Below, piece after piece: positions 26,547 to 36,538 of a stretch of DNA of 64,000 nucleotides (the stretch's first letter is position 1; every line of letters starts with the position of its first letter). The translations under genes and the position numbers were made by a program. The DNA lies in the NCBI RefSeq assembly GCF_029626035.1, contig NZ_JARUBE010000003.1:4278001-4342000 (forward strand), given 5' to 3'. The notes under the pieces were generated by a model, which saw nothing but the letters and a program-made list of their open reading frames with translations, was not told the DNA's origin and made no database searches. The DNA is from Micromonospora sp. WMMD980. Lineage in GTDB: Bacteria > Actinomycetota > Actinomycetes > Mycobacteriales > Micromonosporaceae.

Positions 26547-27710
26547 TCAGCCCTTGAGCAGCTGGCGGGCCATCACGATGCGCTGCACCTGGTTGGTGCC
26601 CTCGTAGATCTGCGTGATCTTGGCGTCGCGCATCATCCGCTCGACCGGGTAGTCGCGGGTGTAGCCGTAGCCGCCGAGCAGCTGGACCGCGTCGGTGGTG
26701 ATCTCCATGGCGGCGTCCGAGGCGAAGCACTTGGCGGCCGCACCGAAGTAGGTCAGGTCCGCGTCGCCCCGCTCGGACTTGCCGGCGGCGGCGTACGTGA
26801 GCTGCCGGGCCGCCTCCAGCTTCATGCCCATGTCGGCGAGCATGAACTGGACGCCCTGGAACTCGGCGACCGCCTTGCCGAACTGCTTGCGCTCCTGGAT
26901 GTAGCCCTTGGCGTAGTCCAGCGCGCCCTGCGCGATGCCGATCGCCTGCGCCGCGATGGTGACCCGGGTGTGGTCCAGCGTCTGCATGGCGGTGGCGAAG
27001 CCGGTGCCTTCGGCGCCGATCATGCGGTCGGCCGGGATCCGGACGTTGTCGAGGTAGACCTCGCGGGTCGGCGAGCCCTTGATGCCGAGCTTCTTCTCCG
27101 GTGCCCCGAAGCTGACGCCCGGGTCGGACTTCTCGACCACGAAGGCGGAGATGCCCTTCGAGCGGGCTGTGGGATCGGTCACCGCGAAGACGGTGTAGAA
27201 CTCGGAGACCCCGGCGTTGGTGATCCACCGCTTCACGCCGTTGAGCACCCAGTGGTCGCCGTCACGCACCGCCCTGGTGGTCATCGACGCGGCGTCGCTG
27301 CCCGCCTCCGGCTCGGAGAGGCAGTAGGAGAACATCGCGTCACCGGAGGCGACCGGCGTCAGGTATTTCCGCTTCAGTTCCTCGGAACCGGCCAGCAGCA
27401 GCGGCATCGTGCCCAGCTTGTTCACGGCCGGGATCAGCGAGGACGAGGCGCAGGCGCGGGCCACCTCCTCGATGACGATGGCCGTGGCGAGCGCGTCCGC
27501 GCCGGCGCCGCCGTATTCCACCGGGACGTGCGGGGCGTGGAAGTCGGCCGCCCGCAGCGCGTCGTAGGACGCCTTCGGGAACTCACCTGTCTCGTCCGCC
27601 TCGGTGGCATGCGGCGCCACCTTGGCCGCACAGACCTCACGGACCGCCTCCCGGATCGCCTCGTGCTCCTCCGGCAACCGGTAGACGTCGAACGACTGCT
27701 CTGCGGCCAT
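26547..27710 (-). CDS. Acyl-CoA dehydrogenase
   Basis: This is a 387-residue flavoprotein. The helical N-domain (residues 10-120) is followed by FSYCLSEPEAGSDAASMTTRA, the FAD/substrate loop of the family, and by WITNAGVSEFYTVFAVTD. The catalytic glutamate lies in QIYEGTNQVQRIVMARQLL (E370). It oxidises acyl-CoA to enoyl-CoA with electrons going to ETF. The gene stands alone, divergent from UDP-glucose dehydrogenase. Chain-length specificity cannot be read from sequence; short-chain or branched substrates are common in this subgroup. Confidence 0.92.
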   Translation of the reverse strand: MAAEQSFDVYRLPEEHEAIREAVREVCAAKVAPHATEADETGEFPKASYDALRAADFHAPHVPVEYGGAGADALATAIVIEEVARACASSSLIPAVNKLGTMPLLLAGSEELKRKYLTPVASGDAMFSYCLSEPEAGSDAASMTTRAVRDGDHWVLNGVKRWITNAGVSEFYTVFAVTDPTARSKGISAFVVEKSDPGVSFGAPEKKLGIKGSPTREVYLDNVRIPADRMIGAEGTGFATAMQTLDHTRVTIAAQAIGIAQGALDYAKGYIQERKQFGKAVAEFQGVQFMLADMGMKLEAARQLTYAAAGKSERGDADLTYFGAAAKCFASDAAMEITTDAVQLLGGYGYTRDYPVERMMRDAKITQIYEGTNQVQRIVMARQLLKG

Positions 27711-27952
27711 GTCGGCCCTCCCCTTCCACCGCTATCATGCGCAGTCTGTGCCGCCCGGGGGTCGCCGACTGCCGCAGACTGAAGAATAGCCACCAGGCCC
27801 GACCGAACCCTACCGGCGGGTAGGCCCGCGACCGGACGTCGCCCGTCCGACCAACTACCCTCAAACAGAATCAGTCCCCTCGGTGCCCGGCCTAGGCGCC
27901 CCAGCAGATGCGACGCGAGGATGCGCCGCCAGCGCGAGCGGAGAAGACAGGC

Positions 27953-29380
27953 GTGACGATCCCGTACCCGAACTCCCAGCCGATGCCCGCCATCGCCGCG
28001 GTCACCCCGCCGTCGGGCTCGGCCCGGCCCCGGGTGACCTTCCTCGGCACCGGCTACCTCGGCGCGACGTACGCCATCTGCTACGCCGAGCTGGGTTACG
28101 AGGTGCTCGGCTTCGACGTCGACGCGGACAAGATCGCCAAGCTGAACGCGGGTGAGGTGCCGATCCACGAGCCCGGCCTCGACGAGCTGCTGCGGCGCAA
28201 CCTGGCCGCCGGCCGGCTGCGGTTCAGCACCGACATCCAGGAGACCGCCGACTTCGGCGACGTGCACTTCATCTGCGTCGGCACCCCGCAGCGGGCCGAC
28301 GGCATGGGCGCCGACCTGTCGTACGTCGAGGCGTCGGTGACCAACCTGGCCCAGCACCTGACCCGCAAGGCGCTGATCGTCGGAAAGTCCACCGTGCCGG
28401 TGGGCACCGCCGAGTGGGTGGAGCAGCTGGTCGGCAAGCACACCCCGACCGACCTCGGCGTCGAGGTGGCGTGGAGCCCCGAGTTCCTCCAGGAGGGCTT
28501 CGCCGTCGACGACGTGCTGCGCCCCAACCGGATCGTGGTCGGGGTCAAGAGCGAGTGGGCCAACGGCATGCTCTTCGCCGCCCACAAGGGCGTCTTCGAC
28601 CTGGCCGCCACCGAGGACCGCGAGGTGCCCCTGGTGGTCACCGACTTCGCCACCGCCGAGCTGGTCAAGGTCGCCGCGAACGCGTTCCTGGCCACCAAGA
28701 TCTCGTTCATCAACGCGATGGCCGAGGTCTGCGAGGCCGCCGGCGGCGACGTCACCCAGCTCGCCCGCTCGATCGGCTACGACCCGCGGATCGGCAACCG
28801 CTTCCTGCAGGCCGGGCTCGGCTTCGGGGGCGCCTGCCTGCCCAAGGACATCCGCGCCTTCCAGGCCCGCGCCCAGGAGCTGGGCGCCGGCGAGGCGCTG
28901 CGGTTCCTGCACGAGGTCGACCTGATCAACAATCGCCGACGCACCCGCGTGGTGCAGCTCGCCGCCGAACTGCTCGGCCGCCGGTCCGGCCCGGCCGGGC
29001 CGGACCTCTCCGGCACCCGGGTCGCCGTGCTGGGCGCCACTTTCAAGCCCAACACCGACGACGTACGCGACGCGCCCGCCCTCGCGGTGGCCGCGCTGCT
29101 CGGCAAGGCTGGTGCCGACGTGCACGTCTTCGACCCGCAGGGGATCGAGAACGCGCGTCGCGCGGTGCCCGGTCTGGCCTACGAGGACACCATGAACGAC
29201 GCCGTCCAGGGCGCCGACCTGGTCTGCGTGCTCACCGAGTGGGCCGAGTTCCGCAACGCCGACCCGGTCGCCATGGGCGAGCTGGTCAACGGCCGCAAGG
29301 TCGTCGACGGGCGCAACTGCCTCGACTCCACACTGTGGACGCAGGCCGGCTGGGAGTACCGCGGCCTGGGCCGCCCCTGA
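27953..29380 (+). CDS. UDP-glucose 6-dehydrogenase
   Basis: This 475-residue enzyme oxidises UDP-glucose to UDP-glucuronate with NAD+. The N-terminal Rossmann motif is FLGTGYLGATYAICYAELGYEVLGFD, the central part contains ANAFLATKISFINAMAE, and the catalytic cysteine is C295 in GFGGACLPKDIRAF. The C-terminal UDP-binding domain has ATFKPNTDDVRDAPAL. The GTG at 27953 has a GGAGAAG site; an ATG ten codons later is possible. It supplies glucuronate for envelope or exopolysaccharide synthesis, and is followed by a U-tract terminator. Confidence 0.93.
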   Translation: MTIPYPNSQPMPAIAAVTPPSGSARPRVTFLGTGYLGATYAICYAELGYEVLGFDVDADKIAKLNAGEVPIHEPGLDELLRRNLAAGRLRFSTDIQETADFGDVHFICVGTPQRADGMGADLSYVEASVTNLAQHLTRKALIVGKSTVPVGTAEWVEQLVGKHTPTDLGVEVAWSPEFLQEGFAVDDVLRPNRIVVGVKSEWANGMLFAAHKGVFDLAATEDREVPLVVTDFATAELVKVAANAFLATKISFINAMAEVCEAAGGDVTQLARSIGYDPRIGNRFLQAGLGFGGACLPKDIRAFQARAQELGAGEALRFLHEVDLINNRRRTRVVQLAAELLGRRSGPAGPDLSGTRVAVLGATFKPNTDDVRDAPALAVAALLGKAGADVHVFDPQGIENARRAVPGLAYEDTMNDAVQGADLVCVLTEWAEFRNADPVAMGELVNGRKVVDGRNCLDSTLWTQAGWEYRGLGRP

Positions 29381-29392
29381 CCGATCGGCGCC

Positions 29393-29441
29393 GGACCGGC
29401 CGCCCCGGGGACCCCGCTCCCCGGTCGGCCGGTCCGTTTTT
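29393..29441 (+). terminator. Intrinsic terminator of the UDP-glucose dehydrogenase gene
   Basis: GGACCGGCCG (29393-29402) pairs with CGGCCGGTCC (29426-29435), and an inner GGGG/CCCC stem extends it. A TTTTT tract follows at 29437-29441. It is the only clear hairpin-plus-U-tract terminator that I see in the window. Confidence 0.8.
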
Positions 29442-29543
29442 GTTGTCCGGAACGCGCCGGCAACTGTCGAAATCCCGGCCCGGTCAAGGCATGCTTCTGA
29501 GTGGTCCACAGTGCGACGGGCGCGGGCGGACGGGAGACTGGTC

Positions 29544-32500
29544 GTGGAGAGCTTCAGGTGCGCCGCGTGCGGGCGGGAGAGCAAACCGGCCGCCGTCTGC
29601 CCACACTGCGGCGCGGCGCAGCCCCAGTGGGCCGAGCACCTGGCCGACATCGAGCGCTCGATCGCCGAGATGAAGGCCCGCGACGCCGAGATCGCCCGCG
29701 AGCAACGACAGATCGCCGCCAAGATGCAGGCCGCCCTCTTCCAGCGCGACATCCTCGCGCACGCCGGTGAGGAGCGGATCAAGCAGGCCACCCGGCCGCA
29801 CAAGGTGCTGCGCCGGCGTCCGGGCCGCCGCCCGCCCACCGCCGCCACCGGCGCCCCGCCCCGGGTGCCCCGGCAAGGCACCCCGCCACCCGCGCCCGAC
29901 GATCCGCCCCCGTCGCCGCCCCGCGGGCGTCCGCAGTGGCTCGACGTCGACGATCCGGAGCACCCGCCGGAGGCGTCCTCGCGCGAGGTGCAGAACATCC
30001 CCCTCGGGCTGGGCGCGCTGCTGCTCGGCGTCGCGGCGGTGGTCTTCGCCGCCGTCGCCACCAGCTCGATGGACGCGTTGGCCCGGCTCGGCGTGCTGCT
30101 GGTCGCCACCGTGCTGATGCTGCTCGCCCCGCCGGTGCTGGCCCGCCGCGGCCTCACCTCGACCGCCGAGACCATCGCCGCGGTCGGGCTGCTGCTGGTG
30201 CCGCTGGCCGGCTACGCGGTCTGGGCCGTCGACCGGATCGGCGGCGGCACCTCGGGGGCCGCGTTCGCCGGGTCGATCTTCCTGGTCACCACGGTGGTCG
30301 CGGTCGGCTACGCGTACGGCACCGGGCTGCGCGCCCCCCGCTTCGCCACCGTGCTGGCCGCCCAGCCGGTGCTGCCGCTGCTGGCCTACGAGCGGATCAC
30401 CGGCCCGGCCGGCTGGGCCCTGGTGCTCACCGTGGTGGCCGTGCTGGACCTGGCACTGGCCCGGTCGGCGGTGGTGCGGGAACGACCGGTCCGGTCGGAT
30501 CTGCCCGCCACCGCGCCCCGGGATCCGGCGCCGCCCCCGCGGCGTGCCGACGACGACCGGCCCGAGTCCGCGCCGGAGGAGTCCGCCGAGGTGCTCGGCG
30601 GGGAGCCGCCGCCCACCGGCCCGGATGACGCCGCCATTCGACCGGTGCCGTGGCTGCGCGAGCTGACCTGGTTGCTGCACGGCGCGGCGGTCGCGCTCGC
30701 CCTGGCGTACGCGGTCACCGCCCTGCTGCGGTCCGCCACCGTGCCGGCGGCCGCGGCGGCCGGCACGGTGCTGCTGCTGGCGGCGCTGACCGCGCTGGCC
30801 GGCGCGCTGGTGCTGCGCCGTCCGCCGCTGCCCGACGTGGGCGCCGGCATCGTCACGCTCGCGGTGATCGGCGCGCTCGGCCGGGTCGCCTCGGTGGCCC
30901 TGCCCAGCCGGTCCCTCCTGCTGATCGCCGCGGTCATCGCGCTCACCGGGTTGGCCGTCCGGGTGGTTCCGGAGGCGGCCCGCCGGGGGCCGCAGCTCGC
31001 CGCCGCGGTCGCTCTCACGGTCAGCGGCCTGGTGGTGGCCGGCGGGGCACTGCGCGCCGGGCTGGCCCCGGTGCGGGCGGCGCTGCCCGCCTGGTCGGCC
31101 GACCTGAGCGACTGGCACGCCGAGCTGGCCCGCGCGGTCGGTCCGACGGGCTGGCAGCTCGCCGCGAGCGCGCTGCTGCTCACGATCGCCGCGGTGGTCG
31201 CGTTGCCGGTCGAGATCCGGCGCGAGTTCGCCGTGGTCGGCGCGGCGCTCACCGCGCTCGCCGTGCCGGCCTCGCTCGGCCTGGGCTGGGCGGTGGCCTG
31301 CTGGCCGATGCTGCTGACCGCGGTCGCGGTCGGGGTGCTCGGGCTCACCGCCGGCACCGCACGCGCCGCCGTGGTGCACGCGGTGACCGCCGCCGTGCTG
31401 GGGTCGGCCGGAGCCGGGGCGGCGCTCGCCCGGCCGGCGCTCACCGCGGCCGCGCTGACCCTGCTCTTCCTGGCCGGCGCGCTGGTGTCGCTCGCGCCCC
31501 GGATCCACATCGCCGCCGCCGCGACCGATCCGGTCTGTGCCTGGGCCGCCGGCGGGGCCGCGTTCGCCCTGCCCGGCGCGGGGGCCGCGTTCGTCGCCGC
31601 CACCGTGCCGAGGCCGCCGGCACCCACCCCGGCCAACCTGCGCGAGATCACCGTTCCGATCCTCGCCGCGAGCTTCCTCGCCGTCTGCGTGACGCTCGCC
31701 TACGCCGCGCTGGTCCAGGTGGCGCAGCGGCAGCTGAGCATGCCGCACGCGCTCGGCACGGTGTTCGGCGCGGTGGCCGTCGCCGCCGCCGGCTTCGGCG
31801 CGCCCGGCGCCACCTCGGCCGACGTCTGGGTGGGCGGCCTGCTGCTGATCAGCGCCGCGTTGCTGGCGTTGGCCCCGCGGATCGACGCCGGGCGCCGCGC
31901 CGACATGTCGCTCGACGGATCGGACCTGGCCCTCGCCGCCACCACGGTGGCGCTCGTCGCCACGCTCGCCCGGATCGCCGCGGTGCTCGCGCCGGGTGGC
32001 CAGCTCGTGGTGGCGGCCGCGCTGGTGCTGGTGGTGGCGGTCGCCGCCCGGGCGCTGCCGGAGGAGTGGCGGCGCGGGCCGATCCTCGGCATCGCGGCCG
32101 GCGGCACGCTCATCGGTCTCATCGCCGCCTGGAGCGCCCTGCGCGGCGGTGTCGGGGTGCTGGCCACCCCCGGCCCGATCTGGGCCGGTGACCTGAGCGG
32201 CTGGCCGGCCGCGCCCACCGGCGGGGCGACGTGGCAGGCACCGGTGGCGCTGGCGCTGCTGGCGGTGACCGCCGCCGTCCTGCTGCCGCCACCCTGGAAG
32301 TACGACGTCTCCGGCGTGGCCGCGGTGCTCGCCACCGTGGGCGCGCCTGCCGCGTTCGACCTGCCCTGGTGGTCGCCGGTGCTGGTCGGCGCCATGGTGG
32401 CCACGGTGTTCGGGACGGCGGCGGTGGCCGCGGCGGACCCGCGGGCCGCGTTGTCCCGGGCCACCGTGGCCGGGGTGGTGGCGCTGCACGCCACCGGCGC

Positions 32501-34457
32501 CGGGCTGGTCCGGCCCTGGACCACGGCGCTGGCGCTGGGCAGCATCGCGGTGATCGGGGTGACGGTGGCGGCCCTGGCCCGGTCGTTCGCGCCGACCCTG
32601 GTGGAGGACGTCCGCACCGAGGGCATGCCGCCGCACCTGGTCCAGGTGGGCGGCGCGGCCGCCGGGGCGGCCCTGCTCGCCCTGCCCGGCGCGGTGGCCG
32701 CGCTGTCCGCCGAGTTCGGCCGTCCCGCGCAGGTGGTGCTCACCGCCGCGCTCGCCGCCGCCAGCATCGGCCTGGCCGTGGTCGCGGCGGTCCGCCGGCA
32801 GGTGCCGCAATACCTTCCGTACGCCAGCGTCGCCGTCGTCGGCGCGGCCACCGTGACCGCCGCCGCCGCGCTCCTCGTCCACCTGCCGGCCGGCGTGTTC
32901 GCCGCCGCCGCGGCGCTGCTCGGCGTGCTCGCCGAACTGATCCGGGCGGCCACCGTGCCGCCGGCCGGCTCGGCCCGGCCGGTGCGCCGCTGGTCGGTGC
33001 TGCTGAACGAGGCGCTGCGCCGGGACCGGGACGATCCCACCGAGCTGCGGTGGCGGGTCAGCCCGGCCGCCGGGGCGCTGGCCGCGGCGGCGCTGCCCAC
33101 CGCGCTGGCGCTCGTCACCCTGGCGCCGCCGCTGGTGGTGGCGCTCTTCTCCACATTCGTCGTGCTGGGACAGGTGTGGCAGGGGCCGCCGCCGGAGCTG
33201 CTTACCCCGCCGCCGGACGCGGTGGACCCCACCCACGTGCTCACCGCCCTGTTGCTGACCGCGACGGCGGCGCTGGCCGCGACCGGGTTCAGCGGCGGTC
33301 GCCGCTCCCGGGCGGTGCCGGTGGTCCTACCCGGGGCGGCCCTCACGCTGCTGATCACGCCGGTGGCGCTCGGTCAGGGGTGGCCGGTCACGGCGCAGGC
33401 CGGGCTGGTCGTGTTCACCATCTCGATGCTGGGGCTGGCGCTGACCCCGCCGCCGGCGCTGGCCGAGCCGGGCCGGTCGATCCGGGTCGCCCGGGTGCTG
33501 GTCTTCGTCATCGGGCTGGCCGCCGGTGGCGCCGGGCTCGCCGGCGCCCTCGCCACCCGTGACCTGACCCTCATCACGCTCGGCAGCGCGGTCGCCGTGG
33601 GCCTGGTCGCCGCGTTCTTCGGCACCACCCAGCGGGCCCGCATCCTCGGTTGGCTGTTCGCCTCGCTGATGGCGCAGCTCTTCGTGCTGACGCTGGGTCT
33701 GGTAGCCGGGCTCGCGCCGGTCTGGTCCGCGTTCGGGGTGCTGGCGGTCGGCGCGGCGTTGCAGGTGTTCGCCGCCACCCTGCCCCGGCTGCGCCGCCCC
33801 GAGGCCTACCGGGAGGCGGCCACCGTCGAGTGGAGCGGTTACGGCGCGGCGCTGATCGCGCTGGCCCTCGCGTACGACTCGCCCCGGCACATCGCCGCGC
33901 TGCTCGCCGCCTGGGGTGCGGTGCTCGGGATCGCGGCCAGCCGTCCGGGGCGGCGCCCGATGGAGCGGAACCTGCTGTTCTGGGCGGTGGTGGCCTGCGA
34001 GATCAGCGCCTGGTGGATCCTGATGCGGGTGTCCGACGTGGCCCTGCTCGAGGCGTACACGCTGCCGTTCGCGGCACTGGCCCTGCTGGTGGGGGTGCTG
34101 CAACTGCGTCACCGGCCGGACATGTCGAGCTGGGTGGCGTACGGGCCGGCGCTGGTGACCGCGTTCCTGCCGTCGCTGGCGATCGTGGTGGCGACCGACT
34201 CCAGCATGCTGCGGCAGGTGCTGCTGCTGCTCGGCGCCGTGGCGGTGCTGATCTTCGGTTCGACGAGCCGGCAGCAGGCGCCGGTGATCGTCGGCGCGAC
34301 GGTGACCGCGATCGCCGCGGTGCACGCGCTGTTCAGCCTCGGTCCGTGGCTGGTGCTGATCCCGGTCGGCCTGGTCCTGCTGGTGCTCGGCGCGAGCAAC
34401 GAGCGCCGCCGCCGCGCCCAGGAGCGCCTGCAGACCGCGCTGCGCGGGATGCGCTGA
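29544..34457 (+). CDS. Giant SCO7613-type polytopic membrane protein with zinc ribbon
   Basis: This 1637-residue protein begins with a CxxC-CxxC zinc ribbon (C6, C9, C19, C22). A charged coiled-coil segment (IERSIAEMKARDAEIAREQRQIA) and a Pro-rich linker follow, and then more than 1400 residues made of roughly forty hydrophobic segments with short charged loops. The architecture matches the actinomycete SCO7613 C-terminal-domain membrane proteins, whose function is unknown. The GTG at 29544 follows a GGGAG site. The protein is extremely rich in Ala, Val and Leu. It is convergent with purE across a repeat-rich gap. Confidence 0.82.
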   Translation: MESFRCAACGRESKPAAVCPHCGAAQPQWAEHLADIERSIAEMKARDAEIAREQRQIAAKMQAALFQRDILAHAGEERIKQATRPHKVLRRRPGRRPPTAATGAPPRVPRQGTPPPAPDDPPPSPPRGRPQWLDVDDPEHPPEASSREVQNIPLGLGALLLGVAAVVFAAVATSSMDALARLGVLLVATVLMLLAPPVLARRGLTSTAETIAAVGLLLVPLAGYAVWAVDRIGGGTSGAAFAGSIFLVTTVVAVGYAYGTGLRAPRFATVLAAQPVLPLLAYERITGPAGWALVLTVVAVLDLALARSAVVRERPVRSDLPATAPRDPAPPPRRADDDRPESAPEESAEVLGGEPPPTGPDDAAIRPVPWLRELTWLLHGAAVALALAYAVTALLRSATVPAAAAAGTVLLLAALTALAGALVLRRPPLPDVGAGIVTLAVIGALGRVASVALPSRSLLLIAAVIALTGLAVRVVPEAARRGPQLAAAVALTVSGLVVAGGALRAGLAPVRAALPAWSADLSDWHAELARAVGPTGWQLAASALLLTIAAVVALPVEIRREFAVVGAALTALAVPASLGLGWAVACWPMLLTAVAVGVLGLTAGTARAAVVHAVTAAVLGSAGAGAALARPALTAAALTLLFLAGALVSLAPRIHIAAAATDPVCAWAAGGAAFALPGAGAAFVAATVPRPPAPTPANLREITVPILAASFLAVCVTLAYAALVQVAQRQLSMPHALGTVFGAVAVAAAGFGAPGATSADVWVGGLLLISAALLALAPRIDAGRRADMSLDGSDLALAATTVALVATLARIAAVLAPGGQLVVAAALVLVVAVAARALPEEWRRGPILGIAAGGTLIGLIAAWSALRGGVGVLATPGPIWAGDLSGWPAAPTGGATWQAPVALALLAVTAAVLLPPPWKYDVSGVAAVLATVGAPAAFDLPWWSPVLVGAMVATVFGTAAVAAADPRAALSRATVAGVVALHATGAGLVRPWTTALALGSIAVIGVTVAALARSFAPTLVEDVRTEGMPPHLVQVGGAAAGAALLALPGAVAALSAEFGRPAQVVLTAALAAASIGLAVVAAVRRQVPQYLPYASVAVVGAATVTAAAALLVHLPAGVFAAAAALLGVLAELIRAATVPPAGSARPVRRWSVLLNEALRRDRDDPTELRWRVSPAAGALAAAALPTALALVTLAPPLVVALFSTFVVLGQVWQGPPPELLTPPPDAVDPTHVLTALLLTATAALAATGFSGGRRSRAVPVVLPGAALTLLITPVALGQGWPVTAQAGLVVFTISMLGLALTPPPALAEPGRSIRVARVLVFVIGLAAGGAGLAGALATRDLTLITLGSAVAVGLVAAFFGTTQRARILGWLFASLMAQLFVLTLGLVAGLAPVWSAFGVLAVGAALQVFAATLPRLRRPEAYREAATVEWSGYGAALIALALAYDSPRHIAALLAAWGAVLGIAASRPGRRPMERNLLFWAVVACEISAWWILMRVSDVALLEAYTLPFAALALLVGVLQLRHRPDMSSWVAYGPALVTAFLPSLAIVVATDSSMLRQVLLLLGAVAVLIFGSTSRQQAPVIVGATVTAIAAVHALFSLGPWLVLIPVGLVLLVLGASNERRRRAQERLQTALRGMR

Positions 34458-34460
34458 GGC

Positions 34461-34529
34461 GTCGCCGTGCCCCACGCGCCAGCCGTCGCCCTGCCCGGCG
34501 CGTCGACGTGTCGCCCTGCCCGGCGCGTC
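34461..34529. repeat. Short tandem repeat after the giant membrane protein gene
   Basis: The 20-bp unit gtcgccctgcccggcgcgtc occurs at 34485-34504 and again, identically, at 34510-34529. A degenerate copy lies at 34461-34480, starting three bases after the stop codon. The period is 24-25 bp. Confidence 0.75.
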
Positions 34530-34577
34530 AACCGGTCACTTTCCGTAGCGGTCGGCCGAGGCGGCCCTCACCCGCCC

Positions 34578-34712
34578 CGCCGCCTTTGCTCTGCAGCTGC
34601 GGGCGCATCGGTAACCGAACGCGACCGCGAACGACCGCGCGGGATCCGAGCATCGGTACCAAACACCAGCCCGGAGCCGTGCTGCGTCGGTGGCTGCAGA
34701 GCAAAGGCGGCG
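34578..34712. repeat. 135-bp element with exact 19-bp terminal inverted repeats
   Basis: cgccgcctttgctctgcag at 34578-34596 is the exact reverse complement of 34694-34712. The 97 bp between them contain two related GCATCGGTA motifs (34604 and 34652 regions). The element has no gene and fills most of the 332-bp gap between the giant membrane protein gene and purE. It may be a MITE-like or terminator element. Confidence 0.75.
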
Positions 34713-34789
34713 ACGGGCCATAGCCTCACGTCACGAATTTGGTTACTCTCCGCGACCGGGGGCTCGACACGGAGGGTGAGCGTTTCGGG

Positions 34790-35281
34790 TCAGCGCAGCG
34801 AGGCACGGAGCGCGGCTTCCTTCTCGGCGACCAGGTCCTCCAGGCTCGCCTGATAGCCGGCCATCTTCTCGCGCAGCACCGGGTCGGCGGCCCCCAGGAT
34901 GCGGACGGCGAGCAGCCCGGCGTTACGGGCGTTGCCGATCGACACGGTGGCGACCGGCACGCCGGCCGGCATCTGCACGATGGACAGCAGCGAGTCCATC
35001 CCGTCCAGATACTTCAGCGGCACCGGCACGCCGATCACCGGCAACGGGGTGACCGAGGCGACCATGCCGGGCAGGTGGGCCGCCCCGCCGGCACCCGCGA
35101 TGATCACCCGGACGCCACGGCCGGCGGCCTCCCGGCCGTACTCGATCATCTTCAGCGGGGTGCGGTGTGCGGAGACCACGCCGACCTCGTGCGGCACGCC
35201 GAACTCGTCCAGGGCGTCGGCGGCGGCCCGCATGGTCGGCCAGTCCGAGTCGCTGCCCATGATCAGCCCGACGGTGCTCAT
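34790..35281 (-). CDS. purE: 5-(carboxyamino)imidazole ribonucleotide mutase
   Basis: This 163-residue class I PurE converts N5-CAIR to CAIR in purine synthesis. It shows the family motifs [21 protein letters not shown] and [16 protein letters not shown]. Its ATG overlaps the purK stop in an ATGA, which fixes the start and couples the two steps of the pathway. The C-terminal helix ([12 protein letters not shown]) completes the normal length. Assignment is secure. Confidence 0.96.
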   Translation of the reverse strand: MSTVGLIMGSDSDWPTMRAAADALDEFGVPHEVGVVSAHRTPLKMIEYGREAAGRGVRVIIAGAGGAAHLPGMVASVTPLPVIGVPVPLKYLDGMDSLLSIVQMPAGVPVATVSIGNARNAGLLAVRILGAADPVLREKMAGYQASLEDLVAEKEAALRASLR

Positions 35282-36438
35282 TGGCGTCCCTCCTGGAGCC
35301 AGCGGGCCGCGCGCGCGGCCCGGGCCCGTACCTCGGCCAGGTCGGTCCCGAGCACCGTGACGTGCCCGATCTTGCGGCCCGGACGCACCTGCTTGCCGTA
35401 CAGGTGGACCTTGGCTCCGGGCGCGGCGGCGAAGAGGTGGTGCAGCCGCTCGTCGATCGAGATCCCGCCCGGCTCGCCGCCGAGCACGTTCGCCATCACC
35501 ACCACCGGCGCGGTGAGCGAGGTGTCTCCCATCGGATAGTCGAGCACCGCCCGCAGGTGCTGCTCGAACTGCGACGTGCGGGCGCCCTCGATGGTCCAGT
35601 GACCGGAGTTGTGCGGGCGCATGGCCAGCTCGTTGACGACCAGCCCGCCGGGCGTGTCGAACAGCTCGACCGCGAGCAGCCCGACCACGCCGAGCGCGGT
35701 GGCCAGGTCGATGGCGAGCTGCTGCGCGGCGACCGCCTGCTCCTCCGGCAGGTCGGGCGCGGGCGCCAGCACCTCGACGCAGATGCCGTCGCGCTGCACC
35801 GTCTCCACCACCGGGTACGCGGCGACCTGCCCGAACGGCGACCGGGCCACCTGCACGGCCAGCTCCCGGCGCAGCGCCACCCGCTCCTCCGCCAGCAGCG
35901 GGGTGCCGCCGTCGAGAAGCGTCGCGGCCAGCTCGGCGGCCTGGTCGGCGTCGTCGACCATCCAGACGCCCCGACCGTCGTAGCCGCCCCGGGCGGCTTT
36001 GAGCACCACCGGCCAGCCGACCTCCGCGCCGAACGCGACGAGGTCGGCCGGCGACTCCACCGGACGCCAGGCCGGGTTCGGCGCGCCCAGCTCGCCGAGC
36101 CGCTCCCGCATCACCCGCTTGTCCTGCGCGTGCACCAGCGCCTCGGCCGGCGGGAACAGTTTCACGCCCTCGTCGGTCAGCGCCCGGACGTGCGCGTTGG
36201 GCACGTGCTCGTGGTCGAAGGTGACCACGTCGCAGCCCTTCGCGAACGTGCGCAGCGCGGTCAGGTCGGTGTGGTCGCCGTACTGGACGTCGGCGGCGAC
36301 GAGCGCCGCCCCGTCGTCCGGAGCGAGTGCCAGCACGCGCAGCGACTGGCCGAGGGCGATGGCGGCCTGGTGGGTCATCCGGGCGAGCTGGCCGCCGCCC
36401 ACCATGCCGACGACGGGGAGTCCGGTACGGGAGTCCAT
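35278..36438 (-). CDS. purK: 5-(carboxyamino)imidazole ribonucleotide synthase
   Basis: This 386-residue ATP-grasp enzyme carboxylates AIR with bicarbonate and ATP to N5-CAIR. It has [12 protein letters not shown] at the N-terminus, [16 protein letters not shown] as the ATP-binding glycine-rich loop, and [28 protein letters not shown] near residue 280. It forms a two-gene operon with purE, with a 4-bp overlap. The length and motifs are complete. Confidence 0.96.
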   Translation of the reverse strand: MDSRTGLPVVGMVGGGQLARMTHQAAIALGQSLRVLALAPDDGAALVAADVQYGDHTDLTALRTFAKGCDVVTFDHEHVPNAHVRALTDEGVKLFPPAEALVHAQDKRVMRERLGELGAPNPAWRPVESPADLVAFGAEVGWPVVLKAARGGYDGRGVWMVDDADQAAELAATLLDGGTPLLAEERVALRRELAVQVARSPFGQVAAYPVVETVQRDGICVEVLAPAPDLPEEQAVAAQQLAIDLATALGVVGLLAVELFDTPGGLVVNELAMRPHNSGHWTIEGARTSQFEQHLRAVLDYPMGDTSLTAPVVVMANVLGGEPGGISIDERLHHLFAAAPGAKVHLYGKQVRPGRKIGHVTVLGTDLAEVRARAARAARWLQEGRQ

Positions 36439-36538
36439 AGCGCCGCCAGCCTAGCCGGACGGGCGACCGGGCCGGACCGCGAGGGCGGATGGTCCCACCG
36501 GCCCGCCTTGCCGACCGGCCCGTCGACGCGGCCACGGG

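Noticed and set aside
29484..33236. Very long open frame on the minus strand (about 1250 codons)
   Set aside because: It lies wholly opposite the giant membrane protein gene, is dominated by Arg, Gly, Gln and His, and has no domain pattern. High GC content makes such antisense frames open by chance.
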